Shown here: positions 8,763 to 17,024 of the stretch, one piece after another
How the letters are laid out: each line of letters starts with the position of its first letter
Numbering within the stretch: position 1 is the first letter of the stretch
Origin: Dehalococcoidia bacterium
Lineage (GTDB): Bacteria > Chloroflexota > Dehalococcoidia > Bin125
DNA: 36,474 nt
NCBI GenBank assembly: GCA_022822855.1
Contig: JAJDYG010000019.1
Span: 1 to 36,474 of the forward strand
Direction: 5' to 3'
Notes under the pieces: generated by a model
What the model was told of the DNA's origin: nothing
Seen by the model: the letters and a program-made list of their open reading frames with translations, nothing else
Databases searched by the model: none
Made by a program: the position numbers and the translations under genes

Positions 8763-8808
8763 ACCCCGCGCCCGCAGATCTTCCCTCAGCCACAGCGGTC
8801 AGGCCAAC

Positions 8809-8856
8809 CTGAACACGGCTGGACCAGGCTGAACGATCCTGAACACCCTGAACACC
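8809..8856 (+). repeat. Helically phased CTGAAC array
   Basis: CTGAAC or CTGGAC units start at 8809, 8819, 8829, 8839 and 8848 (steps 10, 10, 10, 9), about 120 bases upstream of the crotonase gene. One unit per helical turn is the pattern expected for cooperative protein binding or DNA bending. The function is unknown. Confidence 0.55.
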
Positions 8857-8974
8857 CGATCCCCCGCAAAACACTGGAGATCACGCCTCGAACGCCGCAA
8901 AAGGAAATTCTCGCTGAACACCTGAACACCGAGGCTTTAGCCTGACCCCACCATCGAAGTTCCTGGAGCTCTCT

Positions 8975-9772
8975 ATGACCCTCAACCCCGACGCCTACAC
9001 CACCATCGACATCGACAAGCGCTCCGACGGCGTGACCATCGCCACGCTCAACCGGCCCGAGAAACTCAACGCTGTCAACTCCGCCATGCACCGCGAGCTC
9101 GCCACGTTGCCCGTCGACGCTAACCGCGACCATGAAGTCCGCGTCCTTGTCCTCACCGGCGCAGGACGAGCCTTCTGCGCCGGAGGCGATTTCTCCGCCG
9201 ACCGCGACGAACCGATGGGCGGCCGCTATCTCAACCGCATGAACGAAGCCCGGCTGATCGTCGACAACTGGCTCGACTGCGAAAAGCCCGTCATCTGCGC
9301 CGTCAACGGCTACGCCCTCGGTCTGGGCGCAACCGTCGCGCTGATGGCCGACGTGGTCTACATCGGCCGCTCCGGTGTCCTCGGCGATACCCACGTCAAC
9401 ATGGGCATCGGCGCAGGAGACGGCGGCGGGGTCATCTGGCCCATGCTGGTCGGTCCCTCGCGCGCCAAGTACTACCTCATGACCGGCGAGCACATCCGCG
9501 CCGACCAGGCCAAGGAACTCGGGCTCGTCCAGGACGTCGTCGAGGACGACGAGCTGATGACCACGGCGCTCGCCTTGGCGGAGCGCCTGTCGAACGGCCC
9601 GCTCGGCGCGATCTCGGCCTCCAAGGTGCCGATCAACAAGTGGATCAAGCACGTCTCGAATTTGGTCCTGCCCCTGTCGCTCTCAATGGAGGAGGCCACC
9701 ATGTCCGCGCCCGACGCCGCCGAGGCACAGGCCGCCTTCCGCGAGAAGCGACAGCCTGTCTATCGAAGTTAA
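8975..9772 (+). CDS. Enoyl-CoA hydratase/isomerase family protein (crotonase fold)
   Basis: This 265-residue protein starts at an ATG with GGAG upstream. Crotonase features are LNRPEKLNAVN, the oxyanion-hole segment AGRAFCAGGDFS, the second oxyanion element GYALGLGA and a C-terminal helical part. By hand alignment to mitochondrial enoyl-CoA hydratase, the two catalytic glutamates are replaced (Thr in GLGATVAL, His in GDTHVNMG). An Asp in AGDGGG lies near the isomerase catalytic position. It is therefore probably an isomerase, thioesterase or other acyl-CoA enzyme rather than a classical hydratase. Its substrate would be an acyl-CoA ester. A second, different crotonase is at 15103. Confidence 0.88.
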   Translation: MTLNPDAYTTIDIDKRSDGVTIATLNRPEKLNAVNSAMHRELATLPVDANRDHEVRVLVLTGAGRAFCAGGDFSADRDEPMGGRYLNRMNEARLIVDNWLDCEKPVICAVNGYALGLGATVALMADVVYIGRSGVLGDTHVNMGIGAGDGGGVIWPMLVGPSRAKYYLMTGEHIRADQAKELGLVQDVVEDDELMTTALALAERLSNGPLGAISASKVPINKWIKHVSNLVLPLSLSMEEATMSAPDAAEAQAAFREKRQPVYRS

Positions 9773-9860
9773 CCCTCAATTCCGATTCCTCGATAGGCTG
9801 ATGCGTAGTGCGGGGTGCGCCGCGTCCGGCGGGCAGTGACGCGGCCGGGCATCGACATTG

Positions 9861-11519
9861 ATGATTGGCAGGCTGTTCTGTATGGCGCTGGGTCTCTCGC
9901 TGTCCCCCCGCGGGGCGTTCATCGCCGCGTGGTTGCTTCTGGCTCTCCCCCTGCTCGCGTTCAGCGCATGCACCGACAGCACTTCGGAGGAGCAAGACTC
10001 TCAGTCCGACCAGCAGCAGATCCAGGCGCAGCAGCAGGAGGCCTCCGCGCAGCCGCCTCAGGATCAATCTGCTTCGGCGCAGGTCCAGCAACAGTCCGAA
10101 CAAGAGCAAGCGGACGCCGACGGACAGCAGGAGCAAGAGACCGAGCCATCGGCCGCCGACGCCATGCAGCGAGATCAGCAACAGTCGCAACAGCAAACCC
10201 AGACCCAGAGCTACAACAACGACGATCCATACGGCGATGCCCAGCAGGGCTCCGAGGACCAACAATCCGCCGCTCCCGTGGCGCCCGTGCGCAACTGGTT
10301 AGCCGAGGGATTCCCACTCGCGCCCAGCGTCCCAGCCGCACGGGACGAGTACGGCTGGTCGGCGGTGATCGAAGGCGACGTGATCGCCGTTGGCGCTCCC
10401 TACCACGATGAAGAGGGCGAAGACACCGGCGCAGTCTTCATCTTCGAGCGGATCGACGGCGACTGGGTCGAGACTGCATACCTCTTGCCGCCGTTCCCCG
10501 ATCCCCTCGGTTGGTTCGGCCGTTGGCTCGCAATCGGCGACGGCCGCATCGTCATCGGCGCACCGTACGAGGATGGCCGCTCGCCGGACGAAGGACGCAT
10601 CGATGACTCGGGCGTCGCCTACGTCTACGAAAAGGTCAACGGCGAGTGGACCCGAACCGGCACCCTGCTCCCGCAGGTACCGAATGCCGGAGCCTCATTC
10701 GGCTGGAGCGTTGCCATCTCCGGAGACCGAATCGCCGTATCGGCCTGGGAAGACCCCCTCTTCGGCATGCAAACCGGTTCGGTCACCACCTTCAAACAGC
10801 ACAAGGGCCTCTGGCAGGCCGAGGCCGTGCTCCAGCCCGCAGAGGCCAGCGAACGCATGATGTTCGGCCGCGACATCGAGCTGCACGACAACGTGCTCGT
10901 GGTCGGCGCGCCCGGTGACGACACCATCGCCGAGGACGCTGGCGCCGTCTACGTCTGGCACTTCTACAACGACGAGTGGAACTTCGCCGGCAAACTTGTG
11001 GCCTCGGACGGAATCGCGGGCGACAAGCTCGGCTCCCAGGTCGCGTTGGAGATGCCCTGGCTGGCCTCCGGTGCCTACGACCACGACGATCCCTTCTGGA
11101 GCGCCGGCGCGACCTACGTCTGGAAGCTCGATAACCTCTGGAACTTTCATACCAAGCTCGAGGCCTCCGACATGCAACCTGGCGACTGGTTCGGCTATTC
11201 GGTCGACATCAAGGGAGACCGCATGGTCGTCGGAGCGCCCCATCGCGCCCACCCCGAAACAGGCACCTATCGCAGCGGCGCGGCGTACGCCTTTGAGCTC
11301 ATCGACGACGAATGGGTTGAGGTCGGCGTGCTCGGTCCCGTCGACGCGATCGAGGCGGGCGAGCGGGCCGAGTTCGGCTGGGTCACCGAGATCGACGGCA
11401 CGACTGCCGTCGTCGGCGCATGGCTCGCCGACACCGAAGCCGGAATCGACGCCGGAGCAGCCGCCGTCTACGAGCTACCGACCAACGGCGAAGAAGCCCA
11501 GGAAGACCAGGAACAGTAG
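9861..11519 (+). CDS. FG-GAP repeat lipoprotein, predicted seven-bladed propeller
   Basis: This is a surface or periplasm-like lipoprotein of 552 residues. The ATG at 9861 is preferred over a TTG at 9858; the ribosome binding site is weak. A hydrophobic signal segment ends in a lipobox LAFSAC (Cys37). A Gln/Glu/Asp-rich linker of about 100 residues (about 38-140) follows. The rest consists of seven repeats of 50-60 residues, each with an FGWSVAI-GDRIAVGAP-like core and an Asp-rich turn (for example PYHDEEGEDTGAV, PGDDTIAEDAGAV). These are the FG-GAP/integrin-alpha type repeats, and seven of them fit one closed beta-propeller that may bind calcium. The partner is unknown. Adhesion or ligand display is a family-based guess. 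Confidence 0.85.
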   Translation: MIGRLFCMALGLSLSPRGAFIAAWLLLALPLLAFSACTDSTSEEQDSQSDQQQIQAQQQEASAQPPQDQSASAQVQQQSEQEQADADGQQEQETEPSAADAMQRDQQQSQQQTQTQSYNNDDPYGDAQQGSEDQQSAAPVAPVRNWLAEGFPLAPSVPAARDEYGWSAVIEGDVIAVGAPYHDEEGEDTGAVFIFERIDGDWVETAYLLPPFPDPLGWFGRWLAIGDGRIVIGAPYEDGRSPDEGRIDDSGVAYVYEKVNGEWTRTGTLLPQVPNAGASFGWSVAISGDRIAVSAWEDPLFGMQTGSVTTFKQHKGLWQAEAVLQPAEASERMMFGRDIELHDNVLVVGAPGDDTIAEDAGAVYVWHFYNDEWNFAGKLVASDGIAGDKLGSQVALEMPWLASGAYDHDDPFWSAGATYVWKLDNLWNFHTKLEASDMQPGDWFGYSVDIKGDRMVVGAPHRAHPETGTYRSGAAYAFELIDDEWVEVGVLGPVDAIEAGERAEFGWVTEIDGTTAVVGAWLADTEAGIDAGAAAVYELPTNGEEAQEDQEQ

Positions 11520-12299
11520 CTAGCGGTCCGGCCCGCGGACGGTCACGCCGCCGTCGACCGGCAGAATCACGCCGGTCACGTACTTGGCCTCATCGCTCGC
11601 CAGATAGACCGACGCCCAGGCAATGTCCCACGGCTCGCCCTCCTGCTTGAGCAGGCTGGCGTTCTTGCGACGCTCCCGCAGCTCATCCGACATCCCGCCC
11701 GAGTACACCATCGGCGTGTATACCGGACCGGGCATGATGCAGTTCGCGCGAATCCGGTCGCGTCCATGGTCGACCGCAAGCGCCTGCGTCAACGTGGCAA
11801 CCGCCGCCTTGCTCACGCTGTACGCCGTCAGCCCCCGAGGCCTCAGCGCAGCAATCGACGAGACATTGGTGATCGCCCCGCCGCCGCTCTCACGCAACGC
11901 CGGCACGGCGTGCTTGCAGGTCAGCATCATCGATGTCACATTGACCCGCTGCACATGCTCCCACTCGACCTCCGAGACCTCCTCGACCGTCCCGCGTCCG
12001 CCGATCCCAACGTTATTGTGCAAGACATCCAGCTTCCCGTAACGGCTCACCGCGTCGGCTACGATTTGGGCGCAATCTTCCGTCGAGGTGACATCGGCCA
12101 CCGCGACCGCCGCATCGTTGCCCTCGGCCCGGATCATGTCCAACGTCGCCTGAACCGCCGCCTCATCGCGGTCAACGAGCAGCAGGTTCGCTCCCTCGCG
12201 GGCAAACAGGATCGCAGTCGCTCGCCCATTGCCAATCCCCTCAGCGCGGGATCCCGCACCCGTCACAATCGCGGACTTTCCAGCAAGTCGGTCGGGCAT
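11520..12299 (-). CDS. Short-chain dehydrogenase/reductase (SDR)
   Basis: This NAD(P)-dependent oxidoreductase has 259 residues and the classical SDR layout: cofactor loop TGAGSRAEGIG (13-23), acidic Asp43 after the second strand (LLLVDRDE), which suggests NAD over NADP, HNNVGIG (94-100), Asn120, Ser147/148 and YSVSK (Tyr160, Lys164). PGPVYTP and VDGG near the C-terminus complete the family pattern. AAAGGA lies upstream of the ATG. It starts 20 bases after the MFS gene stop and is probably the last gene of the reverse-strand string starting at 14979. The substrate is unknown. Confidence 0.9.
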   Translation of the reverse strand: MPDRLAGKSAIVTGAGSRAEGIGNGRATAILFAREGANLLLVDRDEAAVQATLDMIRAEGNDAAVAVADVTSTEDCAQIVADAVSRYGKLDVLHNNVGIGGRGTVEEVSEVEWEHVQRVNVTSMMLTCKHAVPALRESGGGAITNVSSIAALRPRGLTAYSVSKAAVATLTQALAVDHGRDRIRANCIMPGPVYTPMVYSGGMSDELRERRKNASLLKQEGEPWDIAWASVYLASDEAKYVTGVILPVDGGVTVRGPDR

Positions 12300-12319
12300 A
12301 TCAACAGTCCTTTCGGCTG

Positions 12320-13654
12320 CTAGTCAAACTGAATCGGTCGCGGCAGCGGAGCCGACCGGCGCTGCGGCTTCCACAGCACTTCGCGGAGCAGAGCCGGAAT
12401 CGCCGGCGGCAGCTTGAGCCGCCCCCGCTCGTTGCGGTCGGCCCGCACCCAGAGGAGCATCACGATCAGCAGCAACGGACCGAAGAAGGCGGACAGACCA
12501 AGGAAGACCGTCGGCAGCGGATGATCGTTGACGACCTGCCCGAACACAGGCAGGAAGGGCAACATGATCAGAGCCCAGCCCATGTGGTTCAGCGAGAGGG
12601 CAGTCGCTCGCAGGCGCGACGGCACGCGCCGATTCAGGTAGCCCTCCATCAGCGGCAACTGCGCGCCCCGCGCTAGTCCCAGAATGACGAACAGCGCGAT
12701 GGCGCCAAGATGATCGAGCAAGCCGATTCCCACGTACACCAGCACAACCCAGAATGGCATCGACGCCAGCGTCCGCACGATGCCGAACCGGATCGCCAGC
12801 CAGAATGCCAGAGCGGCCGCAACCACCGTCGCAATCCGCGCCGGCGCTTGCAACGCGGAAAACAGCCAGCCGACCTCGACGCCCTGTCCCTGGAGGAACG
12901 GCTGCAGCAGGTAGAACTCGGGAACCATCGACGCAACCAGCAGAGCGCTGAAGATCAGCGAATAGCGGATCGTCGGCGTGCTTCCCGCAAGCCGAAGCGT
13001 CTCCTTGAGCAACTCCACGTACGACGGACCATGCGTATCCTGATCGCTCTCGTGCCTCGGCGGTTCCCGGAACAACAGTGAGATCATCAGTGCGAGTCCC
13101 GTGGCCGTTGTCCCCGCCAGGAGCGCTCCTCGACCGCCAATCTCGCCGGCGATCACTCCACCCGTCAGCGTCGCCAGCACCAGGGCGACCGATCGCACGG
13201 CGAACGCCCGCCCTGCCTGACGTTCGAAATCTCGCTCTCGCCCCAGAGCCTGCAGCGTGTCGTGCAGGAATGCGCTGTCGGTGCCGGTGATCGCCACCAT
13301 CGCGAGCCCCCACAGCGCCCACGCAACCCCGGCCATCCAGAACGAGTCCGAGAACGCAAACCAGATCGTGAAGGCCATGAAGATGACCAGCGATGCGCGG
13401 ATAGTCCGCACGCGGCCGAATCGATCCGCCAGCGCCCCAGCCAACGGCTGCCCGAACGAGGTGATCACATAAAACGCCGGACCAATCGCTCCGAGTTGGG
13501 CGAACGTGAGTCCCACCTCGTCCGTGGCGAAGATGATCCAGACCGGCATCCAGAAGTGCAGATCGTGGAAGAAGTAGAAGATCGGATAGAGACGCAGATT
13601 GCGCCGCCAGCGCGGCCGAAGATCGACACCGTTAAGGCTGGGTTGAACACTCAC
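12320..13654 (-). CDS. Major facilitator superfamily transporter
   Basis: This inner-membrane protein of 444 residues has a GTG start and about 12 hydrophobic segments split by a central loop near 195-215 (FREPPRHESDQDTHG). MFS motif A is seen as GALADRFGRVR (73-83) after the second helix. It is likely a proton-coupled transporter, and the substrate is not evident. The FYFFHDLHFWMPVW start is characteristic of a poorly described MFS branch. It lies between the cyclase gene (29-base gap) and the SDR gene (20-base gap), so the three are probably cotranscribed; export or import of the SDR substrate is possible but unproven. Confidence 0.88.
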   Translation of the reverse strand: MSVQPSLNGVDLRPRWRRNLRLYPIFYFFHDLHFWMPVWIIFATDEVGLTFAQLGAIGPAFYVITSFGQPLAGALADRFGRVRTIRASLVIFMAFTIWFAFSDSFWMAGVAWALWGLAMVAITGTDSAFLHDTLQALGRERDFERQAGRAFAVRSVALVLATLTGGVIAGEIGGRGALLAGTTATGLALMISLLFREPPRHESDQDTHGPSYVELLKETLRLAGSTPTIRYSLIFSALLVASMVPEFYLLQPFLQGQGVEVGWLFSALQAPARIATVVAAALAFWLAIRFGIVRTLASMPFWVVLVYVGIGLLDHLGAIALFVILGLARGAQLPLMEGYLNRRVPSRLRATALSLNHMGWALIMLPFLPVFGQVVNDHPLPTVFLGLSAFFGPLLLIVMLLWVRADRNERGRLKLPPAIPALLREVLWKPQRRSAPLPRPIQFD

Positions 13655-13683
13655 TTCGGCAGGGTAGGGCGTGGCGTAACCAG

Positions 13684-14220
13684 TTAGTCGGATGATGCGG
13701 CGCGGAAGAGGCGGACCGGGTCGGGGATGCCCTTCATCACGACGAGGCCGATTTCCTCGAAGTCGGAGCCTGGTTGGTCGAGCTGGTGCACGGTCTCGTC
13801 AGAGAGCAGCAGTTCGGACGGCCCGGCCTGGTCGGCGATCCGGGCAGCGAGATTGACATCGTGCCCAATCAGGTCGTCGCGGCGTCGAGTCTGTCGCCCC
13901 CAATGGATGCCCATCCGCACCCAGAGCGGTTGCAGGGTCTCCATCGAGTGTTGCTCGAATCTGGCGAGCAACTGCAAGCTGGTCTCCACGGCGGACTGCG
14001 CGCTCGGGAACCAGAGCATGAGTCCGTCACCCAGTTCCTTCACCAGCCGCGCATCGTTAGGGAGCAATTCATCGACAATCGCCTCCTGCGCCGTGAGCAA
14101 TTCGTTGGCCGCCTCGTCGCCCTCGATTGCTGTGAACTCGGTAAAGCTGACGATGTCGGTGAACACGACGGCCCCTTCGATCGTCGTCGGAGGCGCGCTG
14201 GCGGTAGCGGGTGCGATCAC
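13684..14220 (-). CDS. Stand-alone class III adenylate/guanylate cyclase domain protein
   Basis: This 178-residue protein starts at GTG and consists of little more than one class III nucleotide cyclase domain. Metal-binding Asp22 is in VVFTDIVSFTEF and Asp65 in KELGDGLMLWF. Lys61 and Asp121 (GHDVNLAARIAD) match the adenine-selecting pair, and Asn123 and Arg127 match transition-state residues, so cAMP production is chemically plausible. There is no membrane or sensor domain, and the active enzyme would be a homodimer. It lies 24 bases after a DUF4097 gene and before an MFS gene. No cAMP receptor is in the window. Some close relatives are fused to regulators and have not been shown to be active. 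Confidence 0.85.
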   Translation of the reverse strand: MIAPATASAPPTTIEGAVVFTDIVSFTEFTAIEGDEAANELLTAQEAIVDELLPNDARLVKELGDGLMLWFPSAQSAVETSLQLLARFEQHSMETLQPLWVRMGIHWGRQTRRRDDLIGHDVNLAARIADQAGPSELLLSDETVHQLDQPGSDFEEIGLVVMKGIPDPVRLFRAASSD

Positions 14221-14244
14221 TGGTCGATGCTCGTGCTCCTTCGC

Positions 14245-14979
14245 TTACGTCTTCACTCGCAAGCGATGATTGCCGACATGGACGGAACCGGAGACGGTAG
14301 CGACAGTGATCGTGAGATCGTCGCCTTCCTCGCAGTTGACCGTCTGGCTGCCCGACTTCTGCCTGGTGCGAACCCTGGGGCGTCGATCTTCAGGAACGCG
14401 GATGTCGACGGAACCCGAGACCGTGCCCACGCGAATGTCGCCGGCGCCATGCGTTTTGACTTTGACCGCGCCGCTGACGCTCATGGCATCGACTTTGCTG
14501 CGCACATCCTGTAGATCGATGCTTCCGCTCACCGAGGCGGCGCGCGCGCTGTGAGCTTGCTGGATGTCGACCTTCCCCGAAGTAGTCGCCGCAGAGACCT
14601 TCCCGTGAGCGACGACGATCGAGATCCGGCCATTGGTCGTTCGCGCCTCGACCGAGCGTGCGCGCTCGACCTCGATCAGGCCGCTATGCGTGTGCAGACG
14701 GACATCTCCCAGGTCGCCGCGCAACTTGACGTGCCCTGAACGGCTTGCGGCGCTGAGGTCAGCCCCGACGGGACAGCGGATAGTGAGCGAACTGCTGCCT
14801 CGACCCGGCCGGATGTGAAGCCGGCCGCCTTCTCGCCAGATCTGACTTCGGCGGCTCTGATCGAGCAGCCCTTCGACCTCGACGTTGACCCTGCCAGGCT
14901 CGGCGATGACAAGGAGTTGACCGGAGCGTGTCGTGACTTCGAGCCCTTGGGCGTCGCGCAGTTCTACGGTTCGGCTCAT
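14245..14979 (-). CDS. DUF4097-like beta-repeat protein
   Basis: This 244-residue protein has no signal peptide. It is made of short repeating beta segments with the motif S(V)SG.(V/I)(D/K)(I/V)..., for example TTSGKVDIQ, SVSGSIDLQ, SVSGAVKVK, TVSGSVDIR and TVSGSVHVG, spaced about 17-20 residues apart. This matches the DUF4097 (putative adhesin) pattern, predicted to form a beta-helix-like fold. In many bacteria such proteins accompany regulators of envelope stress; here the partner is the cyclase 24 bases downstream. The function is unknown. Confidence 0.8.
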   Translation of the reverse strand: MSRTVELRDAQGLEVTTRSGQLLVIAEPGRVNVEVEGLLDQSRRSQIWREGGRLHIRPGRGSSSLTIRCPVGADLSAASRSGHVKLRGDLGDVRLHTHSGLIEVERARSVEARTTNGRISIVVAHGKVSAATTSGKVDIQQAHSARAASVSGSIDLQDVRSKVDAMSVSGAVKVKTHGAGDIRVGTVSGSVDIRVPEDRRPRVRTRQKSGSQTVNCEEGDDLTITVATVSGSVHVGNHRLRVKT

Positions 14980-15102
14980 GCGTCAGAGCCTAGGGATGTC
15001 GCCACCTCGTTGTGGCCCGTGGTCTGGCCGCCCGGACGGGTCGTGTTTCCCGCGACATATAGACTTGGCCCACTACAGCACACAAAAGGAGACGCGTGAG
15101 CA

Positions 15103-15894
15103 ATGACCTACGAGCAGATCAAGACCGAGACCCAAGGCCGAGTCGGAGTGATCCGCCTCAACCGTCCTGAGAAACTGAACGCCTGGACCGACCAGATGGC
15201 CAGCGAGATGACCGACCAGATCCAGTCCTGGAATGCGGATGACGGCGTCGGCGCGATCGTGATCGCAGGCGAGGGCCGCGCCTTCTGTGCCGGCGCAGAC
15301 CTCCAGGGCTTCAACCAGCGCCTCGCCGATGACCCCGACGCCACCAACCGCGATCGGGGAATGCGCCTGGGCACGAACTGGACCCAGCTCATCCGGGAGT
15401 CCAAGCCGGTGATCGTCGCGATCCACGGTTACGCCGTCGGCGTCGGGCTGACCCTCGCCCTGCCCGCCGACGTCCGCTACGCGGCCGAGGAAGCGAAGCT
15501 CTCAATCCGCTTCGTCAAGGTCGGCCTGGTCCCCGAGCTCGGCTCCACCAGACTCCTCGCCCAACTCGTCGGACTCGGTCACGCCACCGACATCTGCCTC
15601 TCGGGGCGCATGGTCCCGGCGGACGAGGCCGCCCGTATCGGCCTGGTCTCCGCCGTCGTACCCAAAGATGAGCTGTTCGCCACCGCCATGGCCAAGGCCG
15701 AGGAGCTGGCCAACAACCCGACCGCCGTCGTGCGCAAGATCAAAACGCTGCTCAACGACAACGTCACCGAACCAGATCTGACGCGAGTCATGGAGCGAGA
15801 AGGCGCCCGAGACCGCGAATCGCGCCGCCTCCCCTCACACACCGAGGCCGTTACCGCATTCCTCGAAAAGCGCGAGCCCGTCTTCAACCAGTAG
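15103..15894 (+). CDS. Enoyl-CoA hydratase/isomerase family protein
   Basis: This 263-residue crotonase starts at an ATG with AAAGGAG about 11 bases upstream. The oxyanion-hole elements are GRAFCAGADLQGF and HGYAVGVGL. By hand alignment the hydratase glutamate positions hold Thr (GVGLTLAL) and Arg (KLSIRF). A Glu in GLVPELGSTRLL coincides with the acidic residue used by PaaG-like and delta3-delta2 enoyl-CoA isomerases, which favours isomerase activity on an acyl-CoA. The C-terminus ends EKREPVFNQ, a common crotonase ending. It has no obvious operon partner. Confidence 0.88.
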   Translation: MTYEQIKTETQGRVGVIRLNRPEKLNAWTDQMASEMTDQIQSWNADDGVGAIVIAGEGRAFCAGADLQGFNQRLADDPDATNRDRGMRLGTNWTQLIRESKPVIVAIHGYAVGVGLTLALPADVRYAAEEAKLSIRFVKVGLVPELGSTRLLAQLVGLGHATDICLSGRMVPADEAARIGLVSAVVPKDELFATAMAKAEELANNPTAVVRKIKTLLNDNVTEPDLTRVMEREGARDRESRRLPSHTEAVTAFLEKREPVFNQ

Positions 15895-15923
15895 GCGAAC
15901 TCACTCGCTAGCTGCGACTTCCA

Positions 15924-15945
15924 GTCCCGGCCTCCGAGCCGGGAC
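15924..15945. terminator. Hairpin between convergent genes
   Basis: GTCCCGGC (15924-15931) and GCCGGGAC (15938-15945) form a perfect 8-bp stem with a 6-base loop, between the crotonase (+) and the HAD phosphatase (-). There is no T-run on either side, so it is a weak terminator candidate. Confidence 0.35.
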
Positions 15946-16034
15946 CCGCTCGGTCGGCGTTGGCTAGTGGCTATGCCTGTCGTGGACGGGTAGAGGAGTG
16001 CGTCCTCGCTCGGAGGCGAGCCCGGGCGACTCTG

Positions 16035-16700
16035 TCAGACGTCAAACAACAGCCGCTGCACACCGACAAGATCCTCCGCCGTGTGCGTGGCCCCGAAGCG
16101 TCGCAGATAGCCCTCATCCCGCACCCCGATGATGCCGATCACGCCCGCAAACCCGGCGTTGCGACCCGCGCCCATGTCCGACTCCGTATCGCCCACCATC
16201 ACCGCCGTCGACGGCTCGCCCTTGAGAATTTCGAGCGCATGAAGTAGCGGAGCCGGATGCGGCTTCGGATCGCTGGCCGTGTCCGCGCCGATGATCGTCT
16301 CGAAGCGTTCCGACCAGCCCAACAACTCGACCGTCTTGCGACCCGCATCCTCGCGCTTGTTGGTCACCACCGCCAGGGGAACGTCCGCCGCTTCCAGCGC
16401 GTCCAGCAGAGACTCCGCCCCTGCCAGCGGACGCGTCTGCGGCATGTACACGTCCTCGTACCGCCTCAGATAATCCATATAGATCACATGCGACTGCTCG
16501 CCGTCCAGCCCAAGCATGTTGTACAGCATGACCGGCAGCGGGGGGCCGATAAATTTGAGCAACTGCGCCTCGTCGACCCCGTGGCCGTGCGCGTTGATCG
16601 TCTCCAGCATGCAGCCGAGCACCAGCGGCTCGGTGTCCGCGAGCGTGCCGTCCAGGTCGAAAATGACCGACTCGTACCGAGGCGTCATGCCATCGATCAT
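16035..16700 (-). CDS. HAD-superfamily phosphatase (phosphoglycolate phosphatase-like)
   Basis: This cytoplasmic HAD hydrolase has 221 residues. The ATG at 16700 is chosen because it overlaps an upstream in-frame stop as ATGA; the longer frame from a TTG at 16808 adds unconserved residues. In the numbering from 16700, the nucleophile motif is FDLDGTLADTEP (about 14-25), motif II is VVTNKRE, motif III is the Lys in SDPKPHPAPLL, and the acidic motif IV is MVGDTESDM. The cap domain is helical, as in Gph/PgmB subfamily I. The probable activity is dephosphorylation of a small sugar phosphate or 2-phosphoglycolate; the exact substrate cannot be told. Confidence 0.85.
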   Translation of the reverse strand: MIDGMTPRYESVIFDLDGTLADTEPLVLGCMLETINAHGHGVDEAQLLKFIGPPLPVMLYNMLGLDGEQSHVIYMDYLRRYEDVYMPQTRPLAGAESLLDALEAADVPLAVVTNKREDAGRKTVELLGWSERFETIIGADTASDPKPHPAPLLHALEILKGEPSTAVMVGDTESDMGAGRNAGFAGVIGIIGVRDEGYLRRFGATHTAEDLVGVQRLLFDV

Positions 16701-16933
16701 TTGAGCCGGATGCGCCAGTCGTCCGAGCCGGGCTTGTCCCGCTCGCAGACCGCCAGCTTCCCGTTGACGAAGACGCTCACACTGAGCGCCGGTCCGGGAA
16801 TCGTTCAATCCCGCGCCGAGGGGCGCTCGGCTTCGGCGGCGGCGTCACGAATTTCGTCGAGCAGCGCGTCGGCGTCAACATTCAGGATGTCCGCCGCATT
16901 GCTGATACTGAGTTGTTCTGTCGGTGCAACCAT
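16697..16933 (-). pseudogene. Small gene split by an in-frame TGA, coupled to the HAD gene
   Basis: Reading from ATG 16933, the frame gives 42 residues (MVAPTEQLSISNAADIL...), then TGA (16805-16807). The same frame then continues with normal-looking codons (...VFVNGKLAVCERDKPG...) to a TGA at 16697 that overlaps the HAD start as ATGA. The first part resembles a short DNA-binding helix region, but I do not recognise a family. It may be a pseudogene with a nonsense mutation, a sequencing error, or two tiny genes (the second from GTG 16780). The translational overlap argues that the downstream half was once a functional gene end. Confidence 0.35.
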
Positions 16934-17024
16934 GCCAGAAGAGTAGCGTAGGGTTCGACAACCCCCGTCCGGTTCGGGGGACAGCACTGTCTGTTGTGTG
17001 ACGGAGAGTGCAGGGAGTCCCTTC

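Larger units (their letters stand above)
8254..8974. repeat. 721-base gene-free stretch built of repeats
   Basis: No convincing gene is present. It contains three copies of hairpin family C (from 8271, 8525 and 8690), two of them within a longer near-identical duplication, and two or three arrays with a 10-bp period (8633-8662 and 8809-8856). The last 50 bases hold the ribosome binding site of the crotonase gene. Open frames across the region exist only because of the high GC content. Confidence 0.7.

Noticed and set aside
8025..8945. 306-codon frame across the repeat region
   Set aside because: It overlaps the HAD gene in another frame and then runs through hairpin repeats; composition is repeat-driven and there is no ribosome binding site.
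8254..8974. Possible CRISPR array
   Set aside because: Only two or three repeat copies, unequal spacing, and no unique spacers of constant length or cas genes.
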